64,000 bases of DNA from an uncultured Prochlorococcus sp. (GCA_902634515.1 CACPKH010000005.1:1-64000); one strand, 5' to 3'; shown: positions 8,701 to 18,947, numbered from the stretch's first letter. Notes: generated by a model not told the origin, from the letters alone. Translations and numbers: made by a program.

Positions 8701-10216
8701 AATGCTGATCAATTATAAATTGAAAAAATTTGTTGATTTAATTTCTATTAATTTAGTTGCAATATCAGCATATTTTTTACTTGCATTTTTGGCTAAAGAA
8801 GCTTTTGCTTGGCAATCGACAGCTATAACCTTATGGCCAGCATCTGGATTAGCTAATGCATTATTGATATCTCATGGTTGGATAGCTCTGCCTGGTTTAG
8901 CAATTGGAAATTTTCTTGGAACAGCTTTTGACCCCAATGCAGGTTTTTCTTTTGAACCATTTATGATCCCGGTGGCTATTGCAGCTTCAGCCCAAGCAGG
9001 GTTTGTTCGATGGATGCTCATCCGTAAGAATCTTTTAACTGACCCTTTAACGCGAATTCCTAAACTAATAACCTTTCTCTTGATTATTGGGCCTTTAGGA
9101 AATTGGCCAGCAGCAGCAACATTTTTGTTCTATAAAATTGCTAATCCAGTCAATTTGAAGATTTTAAATTTCGAACTTCTTGATTCAGATTACGTTAATG
9201 GCGCGTTCTTCTGGTGGCTTGGAGACTCTCTTGGCTCCTTGCTGTTATTACCTTTGCTTTTGTTGCTATTGCCATTCAAAAGACCCTATTGGCTAGAACG
9301 ACGGACTTATCTGCTTAGACCACTTTTAGCAATGATTGTATTGCTGTTTACGGGGACATTCATAGAAAGAATCCTATTAGAGCGCATTGATATAACACCT
9401 CAAATGTTAGAGCCCATTCAAGACTTAAGACTTTTATATACCTTTGCTTGGATTGTTGTTGCTCTTGGTGTTTTGGGATTTATTTTACAAATCTCTGGCA
9501 AATATCTAGAGCAAGAAAAACTTTTGATGCGCTCTCGATTGGCGGGAGATGCAGCAGGAGCAGTGATCCATGAAATTGGACAGCCATTAATTCGATTAAG
9601 ATTAAGACTTGAAAATATTGTTACATGGCATAAGAAAAGCTTAAATATTGAAAATAAAGAGTTTCCCTTTAATAAAGATATAACGAATGAGGCAGAAAAA
9701 AGTCTTCAAGAATTAAATGCTGTAGTAGTTAATACTAGATCAATTCAAGACCTAACATTGGCTGGAATCCGCGATACTAATGAGGCTGATTTAGCAGATG
9801 CGATTGCAATGGCATCTGCTCAACTTCGATCAGATTTTGATCGACTTGATCAAGATCTTTCGGTCTTAATCAAAAAAGAATTACCTAAAGTTAGTTCTGG
9901 GCAAATCCAGTTACAGGCAGCTATAAGGAATTTACTTTCTAATGCTAGTAAAGCTGCAGGAGAGCATGGAGTTATTCGAATAAATGCTGGGTTTATGTTG
10001 GGTTATGTTGTGTGCGAGATAGAAGATACTGGATCGGGGTTTGACTCTGTATCCATCCCTGATGGAAGGAAAAGAATTAAATCTAATACAGGTGGAATGG
10101 GACTTGGTTTAATGATTGTTAGGAGAGTAATAGATGATAATGGCGGCGAGATTGAATTCTCTTCATCTAAAGAATTGGGTGGGGCAAAAGTAAATATTTT
10201 CCTTAAGCCCTATTAG
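8690..10216 (+). CDS. MASE1-type membrane sensor histidine kinase
   Basis: Multi-TM N-terminus (LWPASGLANALL...GLAIGNFLG), H-box GAVIHEIGQPL, N-box IRNLLSNASKAA, G boxes EDTGSGFD and GGMGLGLMIV. Overlaps the regulator gene by 11 nt. Confidence 0.9.
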   Translation: MFHKMLINYKLKKFVDLISINLVAISAYFLLAFLAKEAFAWQSTAITLWPASGLANALLISHGWIALPGLAIGNFLGTAFDPNAGFSFEPFMIPVAIAASAQAGFVRWMLIRKNLLTDPLTRIPKLITFLLIIGPLGNWPAAATFLFYKIANPVNLKILNFELLDSDYVNGAFFWWLGDSLGSLLLLPLLLLLLPFKRPYWLERRTYLLRPLLAMIVLLFTGTFIERILLERIDITPQMLEPIQDLRLLYTFAWIVVALGVLGFILQISGKYLEQEKLLMRSRLAGDAAGAVIHEIGQPLIRLRLRLENIVTWHKKSLNIENKEFPFNKDITNEAEKSLQELNAVVVNTRSIQDLTLAGIRDTNEADLADAIAMASAQLRSDFDRLDQDLSVLIKKELPKVSSGQIQLQAAIRNLLSNASKAAGEHGVIRINAGFMLGYVVCEIEDTGSGFDSVSIPDGRKRIKSNTGGMGLGLMIVRRVIDDNGGEIEFSSSKELGGAKVNIFLKPY

Positions 10217-10502
10217 AAGAAATTGATAATAAGAGACCTAGCCATGGTTTTATTTTTTCTGGTGCAAGACTTTTACTTTTTTAAGCTTATTTAAATTTCC
10301 TGCAAAGGACATGGCTGATTTTAGGGTTCAAGGTTGATTTGATAATTAATGACTAGTCTCTCAGGATTTTTTTGAGATCTTTTAAAATCGAAAAGTTTAG
10401 TTGATCTTTAAATTTAGTTGCATTCTTAATATTTAATGGACTGCCCAAGAAACTCCTGCTATTTGTGAACAGTAACATTGAATACTTTTTGGATTAATTC
10501 AC

Positions 10503-10640
10503 ATGAATAACGAAAACCTTACTGACATCCTTTTGGCAGCCATCCTAGTTTCATCTACTTATGATAAGGATCAGCCAGTAATTAAGTGGGGTGGATTAGT
10601 TGTTGCTGTTGGAGCAGTGGTGTCTGTTCTATTTGCTTAA
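10503..10640 (+). CDS. single-TM small protein (45 aa)
   Basis: MNNENLTDILLAAILVSSTYDKDQPVIKWGGLVVAVGAVVSVLFA, followed by a terminator. Confidence 0.6.
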   Translation: MNNENLTDILLAAILVSSTYDKDQPVIKWGGLVVAVGAVVSVLFA

Positions 10641-10677
10641 TAAATCCTTTGTCTAACGTTAGGCTTTTATTTTTTAG

Positions 10678-10704
10678 GGCTAGCTCAAAGTAGCTAGCCT
10701 TTTT
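10678..10704 (+). terminator. rho-independent terminator
   Basis: GGCTAGCT...AGCTAGCC followed by TTTTT. Confidence 0.8.
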
Positions 10705-10715
10705 AGTGACTGTCT

Positions 10716-10877
10716 TTAAACCCCTTTGAAAGATTTATTCCCTAGTTGAAGTTCTAGTTCCATTTTTCTTTTAGCAATGTTCTTTTCGTTTTTTATTAAG
10801 CGAAATCCAATCCATGCAATACCAATGCCAACCATTGCAGGTAAGCCAGTTACTGAAATTTTTGTGATGCTATTCAT
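10716..10877 (-). CDS. small membrane-anchored protein (53 aa)
   Basis: MNSITKISVTGLPAMVGIGIAWIGFRLIKNEKNIAKRKMELELQLGNKSFKGV. Confidence 0.55.
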   Translation of the reverse strand: MNSITKISVTGLPAMVGIGIAWIGFRLIKNEKNIAKRKMELELQLGNKSFKGV

Positions 10878-10955
10878 TTAATGAACTTGAAACTCTTTGA
10901 ATTTAGCCAATTAGTCTTTTAATAGATCACTGTTTACTATGCCTTGGGAATAGGT

Positions 10956-11117
10956 CTAACCATTATGAATGAGAGGGTAATCATCTTCATATTGATATAA
11001 CTTTTTCTTGATTGAATGTGCCTTTTTGAAAAGGCTTATAGCTTCTTTGCGACCCAATGCTTCTTCAGCTTCAAGCATGACTTTCGCATATTCCCTATTA
11101 AGTTGTTTTTTAGTCAT
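10956..11117 (-). CDS. small soluble charged protein (53 aa)
   Basis: MTKKQLNREYAKVMLEAEEALGRKEAISLFKKAHSIKKKLYQYEDDYPLIHNG. Confidence 0.55.
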   Translation of the reverse strand: MTKKQLNREYAKVMLEAEEALGRKEAISLFKKAHSIKKKLYQYEDDYPLIHNG

Positions 11118-11131
11118 TAAGACTCCTTAGG

Positions 11132-11320
11132 TTAGTTTCTTTTAATGAATTGGACTAGACCAATATCACTTCTGCTTGAGAGGTCTATCTCTAGCTTTAT
11201 CTCTACTGAGATAAATAGAAGATAACACATAATTATCCCAACCAACTGGAGAGGAGCCAAAAGAAAGCCAGTACTTGCGTGCCATGGCCGGATTAGGATG
11301 CGACCACCCAAGGGATTCAT
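11132..11320 (-). CDS. small predicted membrane protein
   Basis: 62-aa ORF MNPLGGRILIRPWHASTGFLLAPLQLVGIIMCYLLFISVEIK... Confidence 0.45.
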   Translation of the reverse strand: MNPLGGRILIRPWHASTGFLLAPLQLVGIIMCYLLFISVEIKLEIDLSSRSDIGLVQFIKRN

Positions 11321-11474
11321 GAAAAATTGATTTCTTTTAATCAGTCTATTTATTTAATATTTCTTGATTTTCTTCGTGAATGTAATTAATACAAAGGCTA
11401 AAATATATTTTAGCAAATAAGCTATCTGATTAATAGTAAAAATGAGTAAGTACTTTGTAGAATCAAATACAACT

Positions 11475-11675
11475 TTAGAAACCTTTTGATTTGCTTGCGT
11501 TATTTTTAACCTGTTTTTTATTTGAATATGACTGAGGCCTCTTTAGCTGTTGAAAGAATGCAAAGCCTATCCCACATATAAGAACTACAAGAAAGATTAT
11601 CATTGACCATAAGACATATAACGTAGTTGTATTTGCATCGCCTAATTTAAGGGAGCTAGGAATAAAGTAGTTCAT
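11475..11675 (-). CDS. small single-TM protein
   Basis: 66-aa ORF MNYFIPSSLKLGDANTTTLYVLWSMIIFLVVLICGIGFAFFQQLKRPQSY... Confidence 0.55.
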   Translation of the reverse strand: MNYFIPSSLKLGDANTTTLYVLWSMIIFLVVLICGIGFAFFQQLKRPQSYSNKKQVKNNASKSKGF

Positions 11676-11831
11676 ATTTGAATGTTTTCAAATAATTTTT
11701 TTTTGGTATTTTTTGCAAAATATTTATCTCTATAACTTAGTAAGGAGCTAAAAGAGTTATTTAGAAACATTTTATTATTTAATTACCTGCTATCATTTTT
11801 TTTTGAATTAAATAACTTTCTTGTAATTTCA

Positions 11832-12152
11832 TTAATAAGAATCTAAACCTGCAGCAAAGGGAAAAACCTGGTCATCTCCTAAGTCAGGATAATTATTGGT
11901 TCTGCTTTCATCGATTGGGCTTTCTGCCATCTCGTCAATCTTCAGGCTTGAATTATCATCAGATTTTTCAATAACTATTTGAAGAGGGTTGTCTCCATTG
12001 GCTTCTGGAGAAAGAGCTTTAGCATCAGTTGGCAACAAAAAAAACGTTGATGCTATTAAAACTATTGACATAACTAAAAAAGTTGAGGCTTTGCATAATT
12101 CTTTTAGCCTTAAAGCTGGCACTGTTTGTTGCTGTTTAATTAATAAGGTCAT
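11832..12152 (-). CDS. hypothetical protein with signal-peptide-like N-terminus
   Basis: 106-aa ORF; hydrophobic ASTFLVMSIVLIASTFFLLPTDAKA then an acidic domain. Confidence 0.6.
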   Translation of the reverse strand: MTLLIKQQQTVPALRLKELCKASTFLVMSIVLIASTFFLLPTDAKALSPEANGDNPLQIVIEKSDDNSSLKIDEMAESPIDESRTNNYPDLGDDQVFPFAAGLDSY

Positions 12153-12404
12153 TCTTTTGACTCCTTTTATTTTTTAATCTAGAGACATAAAGGTGTTAAT
12201 ACACCTTTTATGACAAAAATGAAGCTTAACTCTCTGGATATATTGTTGATTAATTTGACCCTTTTTTGACTATATAATTGTAGTTAACGCTCGTTTTTTT
12301 TCTTTTTTATTAAAATTTCTAAAAGTTGAGAAACTTATATTTCTAGCCTTTTGTTGACTTCAAAAGACAGATATCTAGAAAATTTTTATGGGAGCAAGGA
12401 AAGT

Positions 12405-12551
12405 TTAATTTAATATTTGATTGAAGAGAGCAAGTGATTTCCCCAATAGAGCCGGGAATGAACCAATTAACAAAAGGACTACACCAACTAATATTGCAAT
12501 ATAAGCAATATCATAAATGAAGTCTTTGTAGTTATATCTTTTCTTGTTCAT
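12405..12551 (-). CDS. small single-TM protein (48 aa)
   Basis: MNKKRYNYKDFIYDIAYIAILVGVVLLLIGSFPALLGKSLALFNQILN. Confidence 0.55.
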   Translation of the reverse strand: MNKKRYNYKDFIYDIAYIAILVGVVLLLIGSFPALLGKSLALFNQILN

Positions 12552-12857
12552 TTTTTAGTAAGTCAATTTAGATAAAAAAACATCAAAAGCCGCTTATCTT
12601 TACTTTACACTTTTCTAAGAAATGAAATTATCATTTTCTTAGAGGGACATTCTTTTGTAATTCACAAAACAATCACTTTTACGACTCTTCTCCTGTTGAT
12701 TATTTTAGAGCTAAGAAAGAAATCCAATCAAAAAGTATTGCAAAGCCTTCTTTAGAGAATCAAAAGTATTTTTATTTCTCTTTAGAACTCATATTAAAGA
12801 GGGAAGACAACTCAACTGATAATCGTTATAACTAATCAAAGTCTTGTCTTACATCAA

Positions 12858-13094
12858 ATGTCCGAGATAATTCCCTCCAAAGATGGCTCTGCAGCGAGCT
12901 CAAAATTAATTTCTTTTGGAATTGCGCCTAGAGGAATCATAGCCATTGGAATTGTTCCGATGGGAGTAGTAGCCATTGGAGTTGTTTCGATGGGAGTTGT
13001 AACCTTAGGCGCTGTTGGGATGGGAGTGTTCAATGTATGTTTAGTTGGATGTGGCCTTTTGGCTTATGGCATCATTGCTATGGGTCTGATGTGA
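12858..13094 (+). CDS. glycine-periodic pentad-repeat protein (78 aa)
   Basis: GIAPRGIIAIGIVPMGVVAIGVVSMGVVTLGAVGMGVFNVC...: Gly every fifth residue. Confidence 0.7.
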   Translation: MSEIIPSKDGSAASSKLISFGIAPRGIIAIGIVPMGVVAIGVVSMGVVTLGAVGMGVFNVCLVGCGLLAYGIIAMGLM

Positions 13095-13235
13095 GAAATT
13101 TTTATTTTTCAAGAAGCAACAAGTTAGTATATTGCTTAACTAATTCGATGCTACTAATAAATCTTAAAAAGAAGAATATCTTCTTTAGTTTTTATAGTCA
13201 TATTCCTATATTATGACTAGGGTCGATTGCTGTAG

Positions 13236-13415
13236 TCAGTTCTGCTTTATTAGTTTATATAAGTAAAAGCCTGAAGCTCCAATGATTGCATATGGCATGA
13301 GGTCATGTATTGCAAGAAGTATGACATAAAGTCCTACTCCAGCGATAAGACTCTTTTTAAAAAGTAGTTGATTACTTTCACTAAGGGCTTCCCACTTTTT
13401 GACTAGAGAGTCCAT
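13236..13415 (-). CDS. small membrane protein (59 aa)
   Basis: MDSLVKKWEALSESNQLLFKKSLIAGVGLYVILLAIHDLMPYAIIGASGFYLYKLIKQN. Confidence 0.6.
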   Translation of the reverse strand: MDSLVKKWEALSESNQLLFKKSLIAGVGLYVILLAIHDLMPYAIIGASGFYLYKLIKQN

Positions 13416-13979
13416 TGTTGATTCAATCTTTTCTTATATATTCACAGGTTTATAGATAATAGCAAACATATACTTGAGTTCAAAAGAAGTAATTCTGCTT
13501 CTTAGCGACTAGCTTTTAACTCTTTATAAAAGAATAATTAGGGTCTTACATGAATTAGGGATTGATTTTTACAAGTCTGATAACAAGTAGTCGTAATCTT
13601 AAATTCCTCTATGTTGTGAAATTATCTTCATCCATTTATTAATTTAGATAATATAATTGACTTGACCGAAGAAACTATAAACTTGATATCCCAATTGTTA
13701 ATAGTACAAAAAGCACCCGTACCTTTAGACCTATTTCTCTATAAGGCTTTTCTTGCGTTAGTTGAAGTTGCCTTCTTATGGAGCGCTTTATTAAATTACA
13801 AAGGAAAGAATCCTTTAATCCAAATTATAGTTGCGAGAACTACAGAGGCTATATATATATATGCCAATAGATCTTTCCAATAGTGTTCTTTAGGTTCTTG
13901 GGACATATGAAAAAAGATTTTTGTTCACCACATAAATATTTATAGCGACATAAAACGTGCTTAGCTTGCTCTCTTATTA

Positions 13980-15278
13980 CTAAGCAGCACGTGAATCTTT
14001 TTGTTTTTGAAATTTTGCTGCCATAGTAGGGTTGTTCCTAGTTAGTTTTTTAACAGTAACTTCTTGAGCCTTGTCATTGGCCAATCTCAGATTCCTATCT
14101 GCTCCGAGTAAAGCATCTTTGGTTTTTTGTAGGTGATCTATTGATTTATCAATTTCGTGTATAGCTGTTTCGAATCTTCTAGATGCAAGATCATAGTTCT
14201 TGCTAAATGCAGTTTTGAAGATTTCTAGGTCTTCTTCGAAGTGTGTGATATCTATTTTTTGTGACTTTATTACAGCAAGCTCTGATTTATATTCCATTGA
14301 TTTCATTGCAGCATTGCGAAGAAGAGTAATTATTGGAAGGAAGCATTGTGGTCGAACTACATACATTTTGGGATATCGATGTGATACGTCGACAATTCCT
14401 GAGTTATAGAAGTCACTATCTAGTTCAAGTAATGAAACCAAGACTGCATATTCGCATCCTTTCTCTTGTCTGTCTTTGTCTAACTCTTTTAAGAAATCTT
14501 CGTTTCTTTTCTTTGTAGAAGTAGCTTGATTTTCATTCTTCATCTCAAACATAATTGAAACTATTTCACTCCCATTGCTATCTAGATCACGAAAAATGTA
14601 GTCGCCCTTGCTACCAGTACTAATATCATTATCTTTTTCAAAATAGGAAAGTGGGAAAGCTGTAGATCGGATTCGATTGAATTCATTCTCACAATGTTTT
14701 TCTAGAGATTCCCCAATCATCTTTGTTGATAATCTTAGCTTCATGTCCCTCAGCCTTGCGATAGCATCATCCCGATCTTTAATTTGAATTTCATATTTTT
14801 CTTTCAAAGAGCTTTCTGCTAGCTGTTTCTCAAGTGAAGCTTTTTCAAGCTTGATTTTTAGTGATTCGCTTTCCTTTTGTAATTCAAAAATTGCCTCAGT
14901 AATGGCTAACCTTTGAGACACCTCAGTGCTCTCTTGTAATTGTTGTAACTTGAAAAAGATATCATCGCGTTCTTTCTCGGCAGATTTCTTTGCTTCAGAA
15001 ATTGCTAGCTCTTTTTCTAATTCGGCAGCATTAACCTTTGATTGCAATCTTTCTATCTTGGTATCTTTTTCTTTTTCTGACTCTTGCATTTCTATTTGAA
15101 GACTTTGCTTTGCAAGTTCTATGGATTTGAGCTTATCTTTTTCAGCGAACTCAAGTCTTTCTGTTAGCTCTTTTTGGAACTCACCATTTTTTACTTGTTT
15201 TAACAGATCTGCGTACCTAGATTCGTTAACCTTGAATACCTTTCCGCATTCTGGGCAGTTGATCTCATTCATGCTCAT
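13980..15278 (-). CDS. DUF2130-family coiled-coil protein
   Basis: N-terminal zinc-ribbon-like [15 protein letters not shown], long coiled coil, C-terminal [63 protein letters not shown]. Confidence 0.85.
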   Translation of the reverse strand: MSMNEINCPECGKVFKVNESRYADLLKQVKNGEFQKELTERLEFAEKDKLKSIELAKQSLQIEMQESEKEKDTKIERLQSKVNAAELEKELAISEAKKSAEKERDDIFFKLQQLQESTEVSQRLAITEAIFELQKESESLKIKLEKASLEKQLAESSLKEKYEIQIKDRDDAIARLRDMKLRLSTKMIGESLEKHCENEFNRIRSTAFPLSYFEKDNDISTGSKGDYIFRDLDSNGSEIVSIMFEMKNENQATSTKKRNEDFLKELDKDRQEKGCEYAVLVSLLELDSDFYNSGIVDVSHRYPKMYVVRPQCFLPIITLLRNAAMKSMEYKSELAVIKSQKIDITHFEEDLEIFKTAFSKNYDLASRRFETAIHEIDKSIDHLQKTKDALLGADRNLRLANDKAQEVTVKKLTRNNPTMAAKFQKQKDSRAA

Positions 15279-16019
15279 GGAACCTTCAAGTACAGTTGAA
15301 TAGACATTGTATTTTTATACTTAAAAAGTTCTACAAGCAAGAACTTTGTTAAGGGGAAGGGGAAACAGCCGCAATCCTTGGAATATTTGCTCAAAAGTAC
15401 TTTTCTTGAAAACCAGCCTGTAAAGAACTATTTTTTCATCGTTTCTAAATGATGTATATAAATCATGCTTTTGATAAGTCTTTGTCTTAACTAGACATTT
15501 TTGTAATAGGTCTTCTCAAAACCGTTCATATCTTTAAATTATCTCAAACTTTCTTTCGTTGTTTTGATTAAGCAATAAAAGTCATAAAAACTGAACAAGA
15601 CTTCTTAATCTCTTCCATGAACATCTCTTAGGTTCCCTCGAAATTTGTACTGTTCTACATTTGACCCTAAGTTTTGAATTAACTTGCTAGTTGCAAATGC
15701 GGCCTGACTAGAGAATTTTGTTTTGGATTGTAATTTTGCTACAGGCATGATGAATTTCTGGACGATCTATTAGTAGCTATAGCAGAAAAACTATTACCAT
15801 GAAAAGGGAAGTATGAAAAGGTTTACTAGCTGTTTATTTTTTAGGGGATTATTCATATTGCTACGAAGCGTATAAATAAAATTATTACTAGCAACGGCAG
15901 AAGTCATTAAAACAAGGTTGAAAATTCCGTGATACCTAAAATAATTCTTCAAATATAAATAATCTTTTTGTGTGACTGTGAAATTCTTATGACTTACCCT
16001 ATCTTCAGGTAGTACAAGT

Positions 16020-16268
16020 TTGAAAACCATGCTTCATCAGGCTGATTTTCTTAGAGAAGTTGAGAATAGCTTAAGTTATAGGCGAGATGAAGAATCTTTG
16101 ATAGAAATATGCGATGAGAATGGTTGCCTTAGTGAAGAGCAGGCTGGGAAGCTTCTCGCAAATCATGGACATACGTTTGATGAAGTATTAGAAGATCCAT
16201 ATGATCGAGATCCTATTAAATTAGAGGCTAGGAATGTAGAAGAACTACTGCTATGGCTTGGTTATTGA
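16020..16268 (+). CDS. hypothetical acidic soluble protein
   Basis: 82-aa ORF. Confidence 0.6.
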   Translation: MKTMLHQADFLREVENSLSYRRDEESLIEICDENGCLSEEQAGKLLANHGHTFDEVLEDPYDRDPIKLEARNVEELLLWLGY

Positions 16269-16276
16269 ATCCAATA

Positions 16277-16585
16277 TTAAGGGGATTTGATTTTTACTTC
16301 ATGAAGGACTTGGAAGGATTGATCTTTAGGGCAGTAAAGAAGGACCTTATTCTCTCCATTTAGATTTAATCCAGTTTGAAGTTTTAATAATTCAAAGGAT
16401 GTGAGAGCTACTCCTCCTGTGTTTACAAATAAAACTGGCAATGTTCCTTCCTTGCCTTGCATATTTTTCAAATCAATGGCTTGCTTGATGATTTGATTGG
16501 CTTTTTCTATGCCAAATTTTTCTAAGAGATCAGACCATAAATAATTAGCTGGTTCGCAACTTGAAAGATCTAAAGCAGTAGTCAT
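16277..16585 (-). CDS. conserved hypothetical protein
   Basis: 102-aa ORF convergent with the preceding gene. Confidence 0.65.
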   Translation of the reverse strand: MTTALDLSSCEPANYLWSDLLEKFGIEKANQIIKQAIDLKNMQGKEGTLPVLFVNTGGVALTSFELLKLQTGLNLNGENKVLLYCPKDQSFQVLHEVKIKSP

Positions 16586-16975
16586 TTTGATAACCTTTCA
16601 ATTATTTATATCTAAGAGCTTGTCCACTTTTCAAGCTATCTTTTTTTAATCCTGAAGTTAATTCAAAAAACTAATTTTTAAGTCGTTTCCCTCTATAGAG
16701 CTGAACAATTCCACTCAAGGCGTATAGCAAATGAGTTAATGCATAAAATGTGGATTAGATTTTCTCTCCCTTTAACTTATTGAGGAATTGGCTTCAACCC
16801 ATGAGAATACAAGCCTAATACCTTCTTAGGGATATTTGGCTAATATCTTTATGGACTTAGTTCTGAAAAATAAATCCTGTTGATCAGAAAAGTCTTTTGA
16901 TTAAATCTAATAAAATAGATACAGAGAAGGATCCCGGTTACTATTTTATTAAATTTAAGCAGGAAGAAAAGTTCT

Positions 16976-17122
16976 TTATTTTCTGTCCTCTACATCAAAC
17001 TTTTCAAGATTAGGGCCTGCAATTGCACCTACAATTGCAAAAAGAATTACAGATACAACCCCAGCTGCAGCAGCTGATGGAGCAGAACCAATACCAAATG
17101 TTGCGAATGAGAGAAAAGCCAT
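16976..17122 (-). CDS. small TM protein, likely paralog of 26515..26664
   Basis: MAFLSFATFGIGSAPSAAAAGVVSVILFAIVGAIAGPNLEKFDVEDRK (48 aa). Confidence 0.65.
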   Translation of the reverse strand: MAFLSFATFGIGSAPSAAAAGVVSVILFAIVGAIAGPNLEKFDVEDRK

Positions 17123-17247
17123 GAATTCCTAAGACTTCATATTGATAACTCAGGGAGCATACAAACTTACTGAGCACTCATAAAGGATTTTGCAGAAATC
17201 TTCGTATTTCGTTGACCTTATTCCACCTGGGTTTTCTTTAAGTGGAT

Positions 17248-17364
17248 TTAGATCAATCCTAATGATCCAGCTGTAAACCCTATCCCACAAAGAAAAATAA
17301 ACTCTAATAAATCCCTTGTGCCATTAGGAATTTGATTTAAAATAATCGAAATTTTTTGAGCCAT
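17248..17364 (-). CDS. small single-TM protein (38 aa)
   Basis: MAQKISIILNQIPNGTRDLLEFIFLCGIGFTAGSLGLI. Confidence 0.4.
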   Translation of the reverse strand: MAQKISIILNQIPNGTRDLLEFIFLCGIGFTAGSLGLI

Positions 17365-17564
17365 TTGGACCTTGTACTCACAGGGTGAAAGAAGAGAATA
17401 ATTAGAAAATTTTCTAACTGAGAGTATTTAGATATGAATTAAACTTTTTCTTTTGATTTCAAATAGAGCAACAAGCAAAATGCTTAAGCAGCATTCCTCA
17501 GAAAAGATAAAAATTCAATAACCCTTGTCAATTCAAGGCGCTTTAGCCAGAAGGGACAAGATCA

Positions 17565-17780
17565 TTAAAAATTGCATGAGTTATATAAGCGTTGAGCATT
17601 TAATTGCTCCTTAAGCTTTTTATTCTCTGATTCCAAAGTCTTCATTTCTTGTTGTACTTTGTTTATAAGATCTAATGTCCATTGCCAATTCCGATCTTTG
17701 CAATGAGCTTTAGCATGCTCCAAATCCATAATCTTTATCAACTGGTATTTAACATTAGCTAAGTATTCTTTTCTTTTCAA
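17565..17780 (-). CDS. small coiled-coil protein
   Basis: 71-aa ORF; ...WQWTLDLINKVQQEMKTLESENKKLKEQLNAQ. Confidence 0.5.
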   Translation of the reverse strand: MKRKEYLANVKYQLIKIMDLEHAKAHCKDRNWQWTLDLINKVQQEMKTLESENKKLKEQLNAQRLYNSCNF

Positions 17781-18027
17781 AGAAACCTAAAATAGGGAAA
17801 TTATTTTAATTGAGAGTTGGATTCTTAATTATTTTAGGCATTTCTAGACAAGTTTGATTAATTAAGTTCCTCCCTTTAGAGGCCTTATAACGTTAAATAT
17901 TCTTTTAGAAAAACAAAGACTTAGTATTAAAAGGCAATTAGATTCGGGGATTTCTTAAATTTAGGGGTTTTTACTAATTACAAAATTTCCTGATTTGCTT
18001 TAGAAAAGAATTAGTAGATGGTTGATT

Positions 18028-18171
18028 ATGAATTCTTTACAAGTCAAGAAAAGCTTAAGTTGTAAGCTCCCAAGGAAAAAAGAAGCTATAGAAGCCCTCC
18101 TGAGTTTGCTTTGGAAAAAGCAAAAAAAAGATAGACCTGCATGGTTATTAAAGGAGCTTAGTTCTTTTTGA
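18028..18171 (+). CDS. small basic protein (47 aa)
   Basis: MNSLQVKKSLSCKLPRKKEAIEALLSLLWKKQKKDRPAWLLKELSSF. Confidence 0.35.
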   Translation: MNSLQVKKSLSCKLPRKKEAIEALLSLLWKKQKKDRPAWLLKELSSF

Positions 18172-18176
18172 AAATG

Positions 18177-18410
18177 CTAATATTCTTCTAATTCAGATAA
18201 TTCTTCCTCGAAGAACCATTGGGTAATACCAGTATCTAATTCAAGAACAAGGCCAAATTGATTCCCATCAACCATCTTGAAACCAACCAGTTTCCCAATA
18301 GGAGCCTTTTCAAGGTTTGACCAAATTGACTTGGGCATCCTATCTCTAATTTTGCTTAGATCTACCTTGAGCATTTGACCATTCTTAAGTTTAGATGAAT
18401 CTTTAATCAT
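18177..18410 (-). CDS. DUF2862-like protein
   Basis: Shares KVxDLSKIRDR...GKLVGFKMVDGNQFGLVLELDTGITQWFFEEEL with 24342..24719. Confidence 0.65.
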   Translation of the reverse strand: MIKDSSKLKNGQMLKVDLSKIRDRMPKSIWSNLEKAPIGKLVGFKMVDGNQFGLVLELDTGITQWFFEEELSELEEY

Positions 18411-18558
18411 TTATTTCATGCTTTATTTGTTTAAGAATTTATATGGGAAAGGTTTAAAGCATAATATTTTTTAAATATTGAATTAGTACAAAGAAACTCA
18501 CAGATCATTGCTTATACCTTTATAGTTCATGAGAATTATATGATTTTATCTTAGGACT

Positions 18559-18876
18559 ATGCTTGTTAAAGAGGAAAAAAAATCACTAACTCGTCTTGCT
18601 TTGCTTGTTTTTGGATGGGGATTAGGCTTAGATCGTTTTTATGAAGGAAGAACTAGAGATGGAATACTTAGCATTGTAGGGTGGGCATTGATATTTGGAG
18701 GTATTATGTTTCTTTCTCCATGTAATGGATATGACTATGCAGAAGGGGTTAAGAAATACTCTGAAGTAAGTCCCAACCCTCTAATTATTCTTCCTTTGGG
18801 ACTTGGTGTTTATGGAGCAACATTGGTTATTAGAAAAGCCTTTAGATTATTACGTTCATTTGAATCTGCAGAATAA
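18559..18876 (+). CDS. TM2-like membrane protein
   Basis: LALLVFGWGLGLDRFYEGRTRDGILSIVGWALIFGG: TM2-type G...DRFY.G motif. Confidence 0.6.
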   Translation: MLVKEEKKSLTRLALLVFGWGLGLDRFYEGRTRDGILSIVGWALIFGGIMFLSPCNGYDYAEGVKKYSEVSPNPLIILPLGLGVYGATLVIRKAFRLLRSFESAE

Positions 18877-18904
18877 AATATATTATATTTTTACTTTGAA
18901 CTAA

Positions 18905-18947
18905 CACTAAACAAGGCTAAAAATATTATTTTTAGCCTTGTTTAGTG
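18905..18947. terminator. bidirectional hairpin terminator
   Basis: CACTAAACAAGGCTAAAAAT-ATT-ATTTTTAGCCTTGTTTAGTG: 20-bp perfect arms, 3-nt spacer, between convergent genes. Confidence 0.85.

Noticed and set aside
13849-13862. Short (TA)n run within a 73-aa ORF
   Set aside because: Too short to be a notable microsatellite in AT-rich DNA.
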